A stretch of DNA of 64,000 bases from Methanococcoides orientis (GTDB lineage Archaea; Halobacteriota; Methanosarcinia; Methanosarcinales; Methanosarcinaceae). The stretch covers positions 1,932,685-1,996,684 of the forward strand of contig NZ_CP073710.1 in the NCBI RefSeq assembly GCF_021184045.1, in the 5' to 3' direction. The translations under genes and the position numbers were made by a program. The notes beneath the pieces were generated by a model. That model had not been told where the DNA came from, made no database searches, and worked only from the letters and a program-made list of their open reading frames with translations. This document shows positions 28,566 to 37,959 of the stretch, piece after piece (position 1 is the first letter of the stretch; each line of letters opens with the position of its first letter).

Positions 28566-29933
28566 TTACTGTCTCCCATACTCATCATCAAACCGAACAA
28601 TATCATCCTCTCCAACATACTCCCCAAGCTGCACCTCGATGATCTCAAGAGGCAGCTTCCCCGGATTCGATAACCTGTGCCTGATACCAGCCTTGATGAA
28701 CGTACTCTCCCCCTGCCTCAGGAAATACTTCTCGCCATCATTCTCAACGCAGGCCATCCCTTCAACAACAACCCAGTGTTCGCTCCTGTGGTGGTGCATT
28801 TGAAGACTCAGTTTCTTGTGTGGGAATACAATTATGTTCTTGATCTTATGCCTTTCCGAATTTTCCAGGATCGTATATGAACCCCAGGGCCTGTATACGG
28901 TCTGGTGTAGCTGTACCCTCTCATCTTCCTCATCCTTGAGAGCAGATACGACCTCTTTCACCTTCTGGCTGCTTTCCCTCGGGCAAACAAGCAGTGCATC
29001 CGGAGTGTCCACAACAACCATGTCTTTGACATCGATCATTGAAACAATCTTTTTGGGTTTTGAATAAATGAGATTGTCAGTAGAATTGAGCAGCATGTCG
29101 TCACAGTTGTAGATAACATTGCCATTTTCATCCTTGTCAAATTCATTGTAGATCGCATCGAAGTTTCCGAGATCGTTCCACCTGTGATCGAGCTTTACAG
29201 TAGCCACACGATCTGACTTTTCCATGATACCATAATCAATTGATATCGATGGCACTTTGCCATAGATCTCCTGTACATCCTCTGAGTTCTCAAATGCATC
29301 AGAGACTTCAGGAGCATGAGCTTTCAGTTCATTAAAGAAAACTTCTGTATCAAAGAGGAACATCCCGCTGTTCCAGAGGCAGCCCTCTTTGATGTATTTT
29401 TCAGCAACCTCAATATCGGGTTTTTCCTTGAACTCCGATACCTTATATCCGACCCCAAGAGAATCACCTGGTTTGATGTAGCCATACCCTGTTTGTGGAG
29501 ATGTTGGAGAAATGCCAAAAGTAATAAGGTACTCGGATGCAAGGTCTTCTGCGCTTGCAATGGTTTCCATCGCCCTGGTATCGAGAACATGATCCGATGA
29601 GAAAATGCCAACAACAGATCTTCCGAACTTCTTAGTGATCTCCTGCATCCCATAACATATCGCAGGAAGGGTGTTCTTGCCCCGGGGTTCGAGAAGGAGA
29701 TTTTCAAGAGGAAGCTCATAACCCAGTTCTTCAATCTGCCCGATAACGAAGAACTTTTGTGATTCATTTGTTACTACGAATATCTCGGAGATATCGGATA
29801 CTTCAAGGCATCTGAGGACTGTGTCCTGGAAAAGGGAAGCATCGTTCAACTTTAAGAACTGTTTTGGATATTTTTCGCGGCTTAATGGCCAGAGGCGTGT
29901 TCCTGAACCGCCTGCCAAGATGATGGATCTTAT
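28566..29933 (-). CDS. manC: Mannose-1-phosphate guanylyltransferase / mannose-6-phosphate isomerase
   Basis: Bifunctional type II enzyme giving GDP-mannose, the precursor for Gmd. About 455 residues. The N-terminal transferase has LAGGSGTRLWPLSREKYPKQ; FSSDHVL is near 110. The C-terminal cupin carries the isomerase motif LQMHHHRSEHWVVVEGMA near 385. The start is odd: no ATG, GTG or TTG precedes the first beta strand. The family start position is occupied by ATA (29931-29933) with GGAG 8 bases upstream. The first usual codon is TTG at 29916-29918, which would remove the strand before AGGSGTR. Confidence 0.92.
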   Translation of the reverse strand: MRSIILAGGSGTRLWPLSREKYPKQFLKLNDASLFQDTVLRCLEVSDISEIFVVTNESQKFFVIGQIEELGYELPLENLLLEPRGKNTLPAICYGMQEITKKFGRSVVGIFSSDHVLDTRAMETIASAEDLASEYLITFGISPTSPQTGYGYIKPGDSLGVGYKVSEFKEKPDIEVAEKYIKEGCLWNSGMFLFDTEVFFNELKAHAPEVSDAFENSEDVQEIYGKVPSISIDYGIMEKSDRVATVKLDHRWNDLGNFDAIYNEFDKDENGNVIYNCDDMLLNSTDNLIYSKPKKIVSMIDVKDMVVVDTPDALLVCPRESSQKVKEVVSALKDEEDERVQLHQTVYRPWGSYTILENSERHKIKNIIVFPHKKLSLQMHHHRSEHWVVVEGMACVENDGEKYFLRQGESTFIKAGIRHRLSNPGKLPLEIIEVQLGEYVGEDDIVRFDDEYGRQ

Positions 29934-30165
29934 GTTCTCAGCTCCGTGATCGAACCATGTTTGATGGAATCGATTTGATTAACATCATAATAATGACTGA
30001 ATTTAGTGTTAATTAATAGAATAACACATATTAAGTTCTTTTGTGCTAATGCTCATTTGAGAACAAAAAAATCAGTCCAAAATGAGAAGAAAACAGATTC
30101 TACAACTGAATTAAAAGGATTTCCAGAAATCAAAAAGGTAATACTGGAGTTCACAACGAAACTTG

Positions 30166-30558
30166 TTACAACGATCCGATCCCCAGCAACTGCAGAATCC
30201 CGAAATTCCCCCAGATGACCATCAAATTGTTAACAACAAGGAACACACCGACAAAAGTGATAACTCCCCTGACCATTGGCCACATCTCGGATACCTTTGA
30301 ATCGTAAGACATGAGGTCCTTGTAAAACCAGTATACTACAAAGACAAAAGCGACCTTCAGCACAAAGAATGCCCACACTCCGAACTCTGCGATGATCAAA
30401 GCCAGAAAACCGTTCTCTTCAATTCCGACATTCAATGCCTGTGCTGTCGTGATGAAATCACCGAGTACGTAGAATAGCAGAATGTATCTAATATCGTAAA
30501 GGAAGCTATTGAACTCCCTGAGAGAATACCAATTCTGTGTGGAAAACTCCTGCTGCAT
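30166..30558 (-). CDS. Small integral membrane protein, unknown function
   Basis: 130 residues with about four hydrophobic segments: YILLFYVLGDFITTAQAL near 26-43, then two in the centre around WAFFVLKVAFVFVVYWFY, and VITFVGVFLVVNNLMVIWG near the end. The charged loop KDLMSYDSKVSEMW separates them. I do not recognise the family; similar small four-helix membrane proteins occur in haloarchaea and methanogens. It lies 232 bases upstream of manC (same strand) and divergent from the M24 peptidase, so it is probably expressed on its own. Confidence 0.75.
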   Translation of the reverse strand: MQQEFSTQNWYSLREFNSFLYDIRYILLFYVLGDFITTAQALNVGIEENGFLALIIAEFGVWAFFVLKVAFVFVVYWFYKDLMSYDSKVSEMWPMVRGVITFVGVFLVVNNLMVIWGNFGILQLLGIGSL

Positions 30559-30721
30559 AAATAATAATATCCGTGTACATTGTTATGTATGAAATGTCCA
30601 CATAAATTCGTTTTATGTACACACGTAACCTCAAGCCGTCTGGTGGCAACGAGATACAGGAACATCACTCAAAAAAGAATTGTCATGTAAACTTATGTAG
30701 TAGAATAACAAATCCAATTAC

Positions 30722-31897
30722 ATGAAACAAGACAAGAACACGATCGACATTACCTCATCACTTTCTGACAACAACTGTGATGCATACCTGATGATAGGGA
30801 ACTCGAACAATGCAGACATATACTACTCAACACATTTTCTTGCGGGAGACCCTTTCACATACATCCAGACAAAGCAGGGAGAAGAAATCCTCATTGTCTC
30901 CACAATGGAGTTGAACAGGGCAAAGATGGAATCACGGGTGTCCAACATACATACCATGCAGGAATACGGATTCATGGAAAAAATGAAAGCAAGGAAGGAC
31001 GGGGAGCTTGCTTACTGTGACTGTCTTGCCGAACTTTTCCAGAAAAAAGGGGCCAAACACATAATGGTGCCACATGATTTCCCGCTTTTCACCGCACAGA
31101 CGCTGAAGGAAGAGGGATTCTCAGTGATTCCTGCGAAGAGCCCTTTCAAGGAAATGAGAAAACAAAAGGCTTCTGATGAGATCGAGAATATCAGAGCATC
31201 ACAGCAGGCCTGTGAGAAGGCAATGGAAACTGCCATCGGGCTGATCGCTGATGCCAGGGTGGAGAATGGAATTCTTTACTCAGGAGAGGAAATACTCACC
31301 TCGGAAGCCATCCGTGCGGCAATAGAGCATACCCTTCTTGACCATGGATGTGAAGCTGAAAGCACCATCGTGGCCTGTGGATTAAAGTCATCAAACCCTC
31401 ACTGGGAGGGAGAAGGAGAAATTACCGTCGACCAACCAATAGTCATCGACATATTCCCGCGCAGTAAGAGGAGCAGGTACTTTGCAGACATGACGAGGAC
31501 CGTGCTTAAAGGGGAAGCTTCGAAGGAACTGATGGACATGTACGAGGCAGTGCATGCTGCACAGGAAGCAGCTTTTGCAGTACTGAAGCCCGGAGCGCTC
31601 TATAGCGAGGTCCATAATGCTGTCTGCGATGAGTTCGAAAAACGAGGTTATGATACCATCAGGAAGAACTCTGAAGTAGGATTCATACACTCCACCGGGC
31701 ATGGCGTGGGGCTGGACATCCATGAGCAACCATCTGTAGCTATGCAGGACGGGAAAGTCGAGGTCGGCCATGTGGTCACTATTGAACCAGGACTTTACTA
31801 TCCGGAACTTGGCGGGATTCGCCTTGAGGACATGGTCGTGATCACAAAGGACGGATTTGACAATCTAACAAAAATGGAAAAGGAATTTGTAGTTTAA
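30722..31897 (+). CDS. pepQ: M24-family Xaa-Pro aminopeptidase
   Basis: Metallopeptidase that releases residues before proline; cytoplasmic. 391 residues. The N-terminal creatinase-like domain spans about 1-150. The catalytic pita-bread domain has the metal ligands in VIDIFPRSKRSRYFADMTRT (two aspartates near 240-251), HSTGHGVGLDIHE (histidine near 320), TIEPGLYYPELGGIRLEDMV (two glutamates). No clear ribosome site precedes ATG. The methionine aminopeptidase, another M24 enzyme, follows 42 bases after the stop, and both could be on one transcript. Confidence 0.92.
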   Translation: MKQDKNTIDITSSLSDNNCDAYLMIGNSNNADIYYSTHFLAGDPFTYIQTKQGEEILIVSTMELNRAKMESRVSNIHTMQEYGFMEKMKARKDGELAYCDCLAELFQKKGAKHIMVPHDFPLFTAQTLKEEGFSVIPAKSPFKEMRKQKASDEIENIRASQQACEKAMETAIGLIADARVENGILYSGEEILTSEAIRAAIEHTLLDHGCEAESTIVACGLKSSNPHWEGEGEITVDQPIVIDIFPRSKRSRYFADMTRTVLKGEASKELMDMYEAVHAAQEAAFAVLKPGALYSEVHNAVCDEFEKRGYDTIRKNSEVGFIHSTGHGVGLDIHEQPSVAMQDGKVEVGHVVTIEPGLYYPELGGIRLEDMVVITKDGFDNLTKMEKEFVV

Positions 31898-31939
31898 GCC
31901 TACTAAGACCAATTATATACCTAAAGCTGGTGCAAATAT

Positions 31940-32833
31940 ATGGCAGATAAACTTCATGAAATCGAAGAGATAATCGGAAAGTACAGGAAAGCCGGAGAGA
32001 TCCTCTCTACAGTGAGAAGTGAGGCGAAGGATAAGATCAAGGTCGGAGCAAACCTTCTGGAAGTTGCAGACCATGTGGAGCAGAGGACCATCGAGCTTGG
32101 AGGATTCCCTGCATTCCCATGCAACATTTCAAGAAATGATGAAGCTGCACATGCAACACCACTTTTAGGAGATGAAACGGTTTTCGCTGAAGATGTCGTT
32201 AAACTTGACCTTGGAGTTCATGTTGATGGCTATATTGCAGATTCTGCCCTTACAGTGGACCTCACAAATGAGAATGGAGACCTTGTAAAGGCATCAGAGG
32301 CCGCATTATATGCAGCCATCGACACAGTAAGAAGTGGTGTGAACACTGCAGAACTTGGATCTGTCATTGAAGACACCATCCATGAGCATGGTTTCAAGCC
32401 GATAGTTAATCTCACAGGTCACGGCGTCGGACAATATCTCGCACATGTGCCGCCTAGCATCCCGAACAGGCACATCGATCACGGTGCAGTACTTGAGACA
32501 GGAGACATCATTGCCATTGAGCCTTTTGCCACGGACGGAGCAGGCATAATCTCTGACGGGGCACTGACTGAGATATTCTCACTTGTCGGGAAAAAGCCAA
32601 TACGCTTACCTGCAGCTAGAAAGGTGCTAAAAGAGATCGAACCTTACAGGACACTTCCTTTCGCAAGAAGGTGGCTCACTTCAGACAAACTGGACTATTC
32701 CCTTATGCAGCTTGAAAAAGCAGGGATCATCACATCATACCCTGTTCTCAAGGAAATAGAGGGCGGTCTGGTCTCCCAGGCAGAACATACCGTCATTGTC
32801 ACCGATGATGGCTGTGAGATAACCACCAAATGA
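31940..32833 (+). CDS. map: Methionine aminopeptidase, type II
   Basis: Removes the initiator methionine from new proteins. 297 residues, the archaeal type with the helical insertion. Metal ligands: aspartates in VVKLDLGVHVDGYIADSAL near 82-100, histidine in TGHGVGQYLAHVPPSIPN near 155, glutamates in IAIEPFATDGAG near 190 and SQAEHTVIVTDDG near the end. SRNDEAAHATP carries the substrate-binding histidine. GGTG precedes the ATG. Followed 12 bases later by a secreted protein gene. Confidence 0.95.
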   Translation: MADKLHEIEEIIGKYRKAGEILSTVRSEAKDKIKVGANLLEVADHVEQRTIELGGFPAFPCNISRNDEAAHATPLLGDETVFAEDVVKLDLGVHVDGYIADSALTVDLTNENGDLVKASEAALYAAIDTVRSGVNTAELGSVIEDTIHEHGFKPIVNLTGHGVGQYLAHVPPSIPNRHIDHGAVLETGDIIAIEPFATDGAGIISDGALTEIFSLVGKKPIRLPAARKVLKEIEPYRTLPFARRWLTSDKLDYSLMQLEKAGIITSYPVLKEIEGGLVSQAEHTVIVTDDGCEITTK

Positions 32834-32845
32834 AGGACTTGTAAA

Positions 32846-33472
32846 ATGAGATCTGCACTGATACTGGCATTGGCAATTGTATGCATCATGGCCGTTGTAC
32901 CTACCTCATCCGCATATTCATGGACCAATGAGATCGTCCTGGAAGAAGATGGGATGTCATGGGACTACACTGAGGGTTACACTGGCCAGGTGGCTACAGC
33001 ATACAGAAGCTTTATCGATTCCGAGGTTGGGAATGACGATGACCATGTCAGTGCATGGGAACTCATGAAAGTAGATCATATCACAAGGAACCGGTTCAAG
33101 GAATCCCTTATGGAAGAACTGGATGTCACATTTGACAGCAGCTCAGAGGACGTACATGTTACAGATGTGGATGCGGAGATCTCACTGGACGTCCTGGGAA
33201 GCACATCCAAGACAGACGGCATCACCAACATGTATTTTGTGACTTACAGTTTTGACAGGAACTTCTTTGACATGGGCAGTAGCATGGTCTTTGACGGGGA
33301 ACCGGAAACAGAGGTCGCCATCACCCTGCCAGCAGGTGCAAAACTGCTGTCATACGATGGGATAAAGATCAAAACAATTGATACAAAGGACAACAGGACA
33401 GTCATCAATGGTTTCTTTGAAGAAGAGGGAAAGGTCACCATCGATTTTACCAGGGACGAAGTTGAAGCTTAA
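32846..33472 (+). CDS. Secreted protein of unknown function
   Basis: 208 residues with a clear signal peptide: MRSALILALAIVCIMAVVP followed by TSSAYS, a likely cleavage after A-X-A-like SAY. The mature part is acidic and predicted to be mostly beta structure, without further membrane segments or cysteines. AAGGA stands upstream of ATG. I do not recognise the family. It starts only 12 bases after map, so it may be cotranscribed with it, although no functional link is evident. Confidence 0.8.
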   Translation: MRSALILALAIVCIMAVVPTSSAYSWTNEIVLEEDGMSWDYTEGYTGQVATAYRSFIDSEVGNDDDHVSAWELMKVDHITRNRFKESLMEELDVTFDSSSEDVHVTDVDAEISLDVLGSTSKTDGITNMYFVTYSFDRNFFDMGSSMVFDGEPETEVAITLPAGAKLLSYDGIKIKTIDTKDNRTVINGFFEEEGKVTIDFTRDEVEA

Positions 33473-33568
33473 AACGAGGTTGAAACGAAGCTGTAACTGA
33501 AGTCGATGAAGCAGCCGAATGAGAAAGTCCTGAAAACATTAATATAAAGTGAAAGATTCCTTTTGTTC

Positions 33569-33856
33569 ATGATAATAGAACAGATACCACTTGAAAATGG
33601 CACTGCTATTGGACTGAAGCTCGATATGCATAACGCCCCCCTTCTCGTCATAAGAGCTGACAAGGGGTTTGTCATGTGCGGTTACCTCGATACCGAGATG
33701 GCAAATAAGCTAGGCGATGTTGCAGCAAAGGTCAGAGGAGTGAATGATCTCGAGGATGTGCTCCACGCTGAAGTGCTGGATGTCTCAAACCACGCAAAAG
33801 CCCTTGGCGTCAAAGCCGGCATGAAGGGACATGAAGCACTTGAAATGATGTTCTGA
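33569..33856 (+). CDS. DUF1805-type small protein
   Basis: 95 residues. The composition and the segment APLLVIRADKGFVMCGYLDT followed by EMANKLGDVAAKVRGVNDL match small proteins of the DUF1805 family found across archaea and bacilli. Function unknown. I chose ATG at 33569-33571; the frame extends two codons further to a TTG. It lies 17 bases upstream of the tRNA methyltransferase gene and probably shares its transcript. Confidence 0.7.
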   Translation: MIIEQIPLENGTAIGLKLDMHNAPLLVIRADKGFVMCGYLDTEMANKLGDVAAKVRGVNDLEDVLHAEVLDVSNHAKALGVKAGMKGHEALEMMF

Positions 33857-33873
33857 GAACATCTTATTTTTAC

Positions 33874-34914
33874 ATGTTATACGCATTTGAACTGTCAGGC
33901 GAGCATGAAGACCTGCCACGAGCAGAAGTTCTTGCCTGCCTTGACCTTGTAGAACTTGAATATGAAGAGAGTGACTACTTTGACCAGTGTCTTGTTGTGG
34001 ACATTGAAGGCGACCCACAGGAAGTGAGAAAGAAACTCGATTACGTCGCCGAACGTGTTGCAATGGCACACCACATACTGAAGGTCATTGAGGTCTGCCC
34101 TGCTGATGTAGATACTATTCTTGAGGTCGCTGAAAAGGCTGATGTATCCGATCACATAAATCAGGATCAGAAATATGTAGTACGTGCAAAGCGCATCAAG
34201 CACAATTCCACCATCGTCTGTGCGGACATGGAAAGAAGTGTTGGCGGTGCCATCTACAGGAAAGGCTTCAATGCGAACCTGAAAGAACCCGATGTAGAGT
34301 TCAGGCTTATCCTTTCCGAAAAATGCGTCTTTGGTTCTGTCATCGCATCTGTGGACCGCAGTGCCTATGAAGCACGTGCGCCCCACAAAAAGCCATTCTT
34401 CTACCCCGGCGTGCTCCGACCTCGCGTGGCGCGTGCACTTGTGAACATGGCCATGGTCAAAGAAAAGGACGTTGTGTTCGACCCTTTCTGTGGCACTGCC
34501 GGAATACTTGTGGAAGCGGGTCTTGTCGGTGCTAAAGTTATAGGACTGGAGGTTCGCTACAAGATCGCTGTCGGCGCACACATGAACCTGCAGCATTTCA
34601 ATACCGACCACACCATGATCCTTGGAGATGCCTGCAGAGTGCCTCTTGTGGACGCATCGGTCGATGCTGTCATCGCAGACCCGCCTTACGGGCGCTCAGC
34701 AAGGATCGAGGCAGAATCACTTCACCATCTCTACGATGTATCTTTTGCTGAGATGTACCGGGTACTGAAACCAGGCGGTACAACCATAATCGTCTCAGAG
34801 ATAGATATTGCCGAGTTTGTAGAAGATGCAGGCTTCGTCACTAAAGCTCAGTATTTACAAAGGGTGCACAAGAGCCTGACTCGGAAGATCACTGTACTTC
34901 AAAAACCTGAATGA
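33874..34914 (+). CDS. trmG10: tRNA (guanine(10)-N2)-dimethyltransferase
   Basis: Methylates G10 of tRNA using S-adenosylmethionine. 346 residues: an N-terminal THUMP-type RNA-binding region to about 155, then a Rossmann methyltransferase. VFDPFCGTAGILVEAGLVGA near 200-219 binds SAM and ADPPYGRSARIEA near 268 is the catalytic D-P-P-Y motif of amino-methyltransferases. EMYRVLKPGGTTIIVSEI follows. The short spacing from the DUF1805 gene suggests one transcript. Archaeal length and layout are normal. Confidence 0.92.
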   Translation: MLYAFELSGEHEDLPRAEVLACLDLVELEYEESDYFDQCLVVDIEGDPQEVRKKLDYVAERVAMAHHILKVIEVCPADVDTILEVAEKADVSDHINQDQKYVVRAKRIKHNSTIVCADMERSVGGAIYRKGFNANLKEPDVEFRLILSEKCVFGSVIASVDRSAYEARAPHKKPFFYPGVLRPRVARALVNMAMVKEKDVVFDPFCGTAGILVEAGLVGAKVIGLEVRYKIAVGAHMNLQHFNTDHTMILGDACRVPLVDASVDAVIADPPYGRSARIEAESLHHLYDVSFAEMYRVLKPGGTTIIVSEIDIAEFVEDAGFVTKAQYLQRVHKSLTRKITVLQKPE

Positions 34915-34993
34915 TCGAAGTATAGTTATTATTCAAACCAAATGATTTTGTGCAAAAAACATTTTCATACAAAGGGTCAATTATCGTGCACCC

Positions 34994-35563
34994 TCATTTC
35001 GGCACAGAATCCCGTATCAGGTACCAGTAAGCTGAAAGCTCCTTATCATAGTGGCTTCGGTCCCCGAACCTGGAATCGATCATCTGCCAGAAACGTGGGC
35101 TGTGCCTTAATTCTATAAGATGTGCCATTTCGTGGAACACCACATACTCGACAAGATATTCAGGCAGGTGCATCAAATGCCTATTGAAGTTCAGCCGGCC
35201 AGCGGAACTGCAACTTCCCCATTTTGTCTTCATTTTCCGAAAGGTCACTTTCTCAGGGCTAACTCCAAGCTCATCGGCGATCTTAGTGGTAAAAGAAAGA
35301 ACAAGTTCCCTAAACTCAGCATCATGCCTTTCTACAAGTTTTTTGGAAGCAGCATTCTCAATGGTTGCCAGTGAATCCGTGTAACGCCTGTATACCCACA
35401 GCCTGTGCCGCAGGATAAGTTGTTCATGGTCCGGAAAGCTTTTTGGAACAACGACGTTCAGCATTCCTGCCCTAAATTCCAGTCTTGCCCGCTTAACCTT
35501 GCGATGGCTAAGGGTGTAAGGGACATCAATTCCATTGATACCAATGTGATGGCCTGAGTTCAT
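34994..35563 (-). CDS. YgjP-like (M48-type) metallopeptidase
   Basis: 189 residues of the YgjP/DUF45 family, zinc-dependent peptidases whose substrates are poorly known. The HExxH motif is in VFHEMAHLIELRHSPRFW near 138-155, with the third-ligand histidine in RHSPRFW. KMKTKWGSCSSAGRLNFN near 108-125 is the other hallmark of the family. It overlaps truA by 4 bases at its start, so it is translated from the truA transcript. Confidence 0.9.
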   Translation of the reverse strand: MNSGHHIGINGIDVPYTLSHRKVKRARLEFRAGMLNVVVPKSFPDHEQLILRHRLWVYRRYTDSLATIENAASKKLVERHDAEFRELVLSFTTKIADELGVSPEKVTFRKMKTKWGSCSSAGRLNFNRHLMHLPEYLVEYVVFHEMAHLIELRHSPRFWQMIDSRFGDRSHYDKELSAYWYLIRDSVPK

Positions 35564-36387
35564 AATTCATCGGAAGGCGGAATTATTGGAAGGAGATGCT
35601 CCAGTACATCGGCCATGACCCTGTAGCGTACAAGATGGTCGTGGACACGCTCATGAGCCCTGCGTATGGCATAACCGTCCTCCATCCAGTCAATAGCTAT
35701 TGGATAGTGCACATCCATGAAAACAAGGCCGTACGCATGTGCAGGTTCCAGACCTTCCTCATAAGAATCAGGGTCAAGCATCTGTTCCAGCCATTCTTCA
35801 TCGCGAACTCCGCTTCCCACCATCATTAAGGCAGTTACTATCTTGCGGATCATGTTCCACAGGAAACTGTTCGCCTCAACATCGATGCGTGTCAGGTTAC
35901 CACTTACCCTCACATCTATACGTTCAACTTTCCTGACAGTGGTTCTGCCTGGAGCGGTCGTACAGAAATTAGCAAAATCATGACTTCCGATCAGAAGTTT
36001 TGAAGCAGAACGGATCTTTGAGATGTCATATTGCTCCCCGCACATGATGTAACGGTAGCTTCGACTTACAGCATGCCTGCGAGGATCGAAATTATCAGGC
36101 ACCAGTGAATGTGCCCATGCCCAGATGGTTCCCGGGAGCTTTGAGTTGATCACACGGGGTATCGCCAGATTGGGTACATCAGTGTCAAAGGCAATTATCT
36201 GCCCCATGGCATGTACTCCGGCATCGGTTCGTCCGGAACTGATAAAATTAGCTGACTTTGGATCTTTTATTATCTCCAGCTCTTTCAATACTTTGAAAAG
36301 CTCACCCTCTATGGTTGGAGCCTGGGGCTGGACCTGAGATCCCTTGTAATTTGATCCGATATATGCAATTTTAAGCGCAACTCTCAT
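35560..36387 (-). CDS. truA: tRNA pseudouridine synthase TruA
   Basis: Forms pseudouridine at positions 38-40 of the anticodon arm. 275 residues, normal size. The catalytic aspartate lies in SSGRTDAGVHAMGQI near 50-64. YIGSNYKGSQVQP is the N-terminal RNA-binding strand and FLWNMIRKIVTALMMVGSG near 172-190 is the conserved helix. It is followed by, and overlaps, the YgjP-type peptidase gene, and is divergent from purP. Confidence 0.95.
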   Translation of the reverse strand: MRVALKIAYIGSNYKGSQVQPQAPTIEGELFKVLKELEIIKDPKSANFISSGRTDAGVHAMGQIIAFDTDVPNLAIPRVINSKLPGTIWAWAHSLVPDNFDPRRHAVSRSYRYIMCGEQYDISKIRSASKLLIGSHDFANFCTTAPGRTTVRKVERIDVRVSGNLTRIDVEANSFLWNMIRKIVTALMMVGSGVRDEEWLEQMLDPDSYEEGLEPAHAYGLVFMDVHYPIAIDWMEDGYAIRRAHERVHDHLVRYRVMADVLEHLLPIIPPSDEL

Positions 36388-36578
36388 TGAATCACTGATG
36401 CCACATATAGACCTCTATCTATAATATGATTACCATAATTCCACACATAGTCGAGCACATAGAATAACAATCTGAATATATTTTTTTATGTTCTATAAAA
36501 AGAGAAATACTTTTATCTTCATGCCACAAGTTTAAATACCAGATAATACAATCTAATCTAAATTTTTGAGGCGAAACT

Positions 36579-37649
36579 ATGATATCAAAACAACAGATCT
36601 CTGAGATAATAAGCAAGTACGATCAAGATGATCTTGCTATTGCAACCGTCTGCTCACACTCAAGCCTCCAGATCTTTGATGGAGCCCGTAAAGAGGGATT
36701 AAAGACAATCGGGATCTGCGTAGGCCAGCCTCCGCGTTTTTATGATGCTTTCCCAAAAGCAAAACCTGACGAATATATCGTTGTTGAGAGCTATGCCGAC
36801 ATTCCAAAGATCGCACAGGAACTTGTCGATAAGAATGCGATCATAATCCCACACGGTTCTTTTGTAGAATACATGGGTGCTACGAACTTCGCAGAGCTTC
36901 CGGTCCCAACCTTTGGTAACCGCGCGGTCCTTGAGTGGGAATCCGACAGGGAAAAGGAGAGGGAATGGCTTGAGGGTGCAGGCATTCACATGCCAAAAAA
37001 TATCCCGGACCCAAAGGATATTGACGGAGCTGTGATGGTAAAGTACTACGGTGCAAAGGGAGGAAGAGGTTTCTTCATCGCCAAGACATATGAAGAGTTC
37101 ATGGAGAACATTGATCCCAATGAGAAATTCACCATACAGGAATTCATACTGGGAACAAGATACTACCTGCACTACTTCTATTCACCACTTGAGAACGAAG
37201 GTTACAAGTTAAGTGAGGGAACCCTGGAGATGCTGAGCATGGACAGAAGGGTTGAGTCAAATGCAGATGAGATCTTCAGGCTTGGCTCACCAAGAGAACT
37301 TGAAGAAGCCGGTATACACCCCACATACGTGGTTACCGGAAACGTACCACTCGTTGCAAGGGAATCCCTATTGCCACTGATATTCTCTCTTGGAGAACAA
37401 GTGGTCGAAGAATCCATCAAGCTCTTTGGCGGTATGATCGGTCCATTCTGTCTTGAGACAGTTTTCACAGACAAACTCGAAATAAAGGTTTTCGAGATAT
37501 CCGCACGTATCGTTGCCGGAACAAACTTCTACATATCAGGTTCACCATATGCAGACCTGGTAGAATCCGGACTCTCCACTGGCAAAAGAATAGCGCAGGA
37601 GATCAAACAGGCAAAGGACGCGGGCCAGCTGGATAAGATCTTATCCTAA
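36579..37649 (+). CDS. purP: 5-formaminoimidazole-4-carboxamide ribonucleotide synthetase
   Basis: Archaeal enzyme that makes FAICAR from AICAR, formate and ATP, the ninth step of purine synthesis. ATP-grasp ligase of 356 residues. TVCSHSSLQIFDGARKEG near 22 and KYYGAKGGRGFFIAKTYEEF near 155-174 (ATP loop) are characteristic; EISARIVAGTNFYISGSPY near 308-326 binds metal and substrate. The TATA box GTTTAAATAC is at about 36530-36539 and GAGG lies 8 bases before ATG. A hairpin terminator follows the stop. Confidence 0.95.
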   Translation: MISKQQISEIISKYDQDDLAIATVCSHSSLQIFDGARKEGLKTIGICVGQPPRFYDAFPKAKPDEYIVVESYADIPKIAQELVDKNAIIIPHGSFVEYMGATNFAELPVPTFGNRAVLEWESDREKEREWLEGAGIHMPKNIPDPKDIDGAVMVKYYGAKGGRGFFIAKTYEEFMENIDPNEKFTIQEFILGTRYYLHYFYSPLENEGYKLSEGTLEMLSMDRRVESNADEIFRLGSPRELEEAGIHPTYVVTGNVPLVARESLLPLIFSLGEQVVEESIKLFGGMIGPFCLETVFTDKLEIKVFEISARIVAGTNFYISGSPYADLVESGLSTGKRIAQEIKQAKDAGQLDKILS

Positions 37650-37674
37650 ATACCCCGCTGCGAATGTATTATAT

Positions 37675-37710
37675 GGGTGCGGAGGTTGTCCCGTACCCAA
37701 CACTTTTTTT
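37675..37710 (+). terminator. Hairpin terminator after purP
   Basis: An 8-bp stem with one G-T pair (GGGTGCGG at 37675-37682, CCGTACCC at 37691-37698) is followed by a run of seven T at 37704-37710. That T-run merges into a TATA-like TTTTATATAT. Confidence 0.6.
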
Positions 37711-37731
37711 ATATATCCCAGATGAGGCTGC

Positions 37732-37872
37732 ATGGCAGAACATTGGGAAGAACTCTCAGGCGAACCGATGGACCAATCTATTTGCAACAAGAAACGATAG
37801 CTGGTGATCAAGGAAGAGCGCGAACGTTTCGACCAACGGAATACTTACGGACCGTATACTAAGAACTACTAA
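37732..37872 (+). CDS. Possible 46-residue mini-gene with one in-frame TAG (pyrrolysine or decay)
   Basis: From ATG at 37732 the frame runs 22 codons to TAG (37798-37800), then continues open for 23 more codons to TAA at 37870-37872. The peptide before the TAG ends ICNKKR; after it comes LVIKEERERFDQRNTYGPYT. A TATA-like box lies at 37706-37716, which would give an almost leaderless message. Methanococcoides-like methanogens can read TAG as pyrrolysine, but a frame this short can also arise by chance. No family recognised; the frame lies between purP and cstA. Confidence 0.25.
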
Positions 37873-37959
37873 ATAATATTGTTCTGATCTGAATGATCCA
37901 TTGCGAAAAGAAAAGCCCCTACAAAAGAGGGAAAACGGAAAGATTTGGTCAAAGGAGAA

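Noticed and set aside
37740-37800. Stretch with CTCTCAGG reminiscent of the 3' half of a glycine riboswitch
   Set aside because: The matching 5' half is missing, cstA lies on the other strand and no glycine gene follows.
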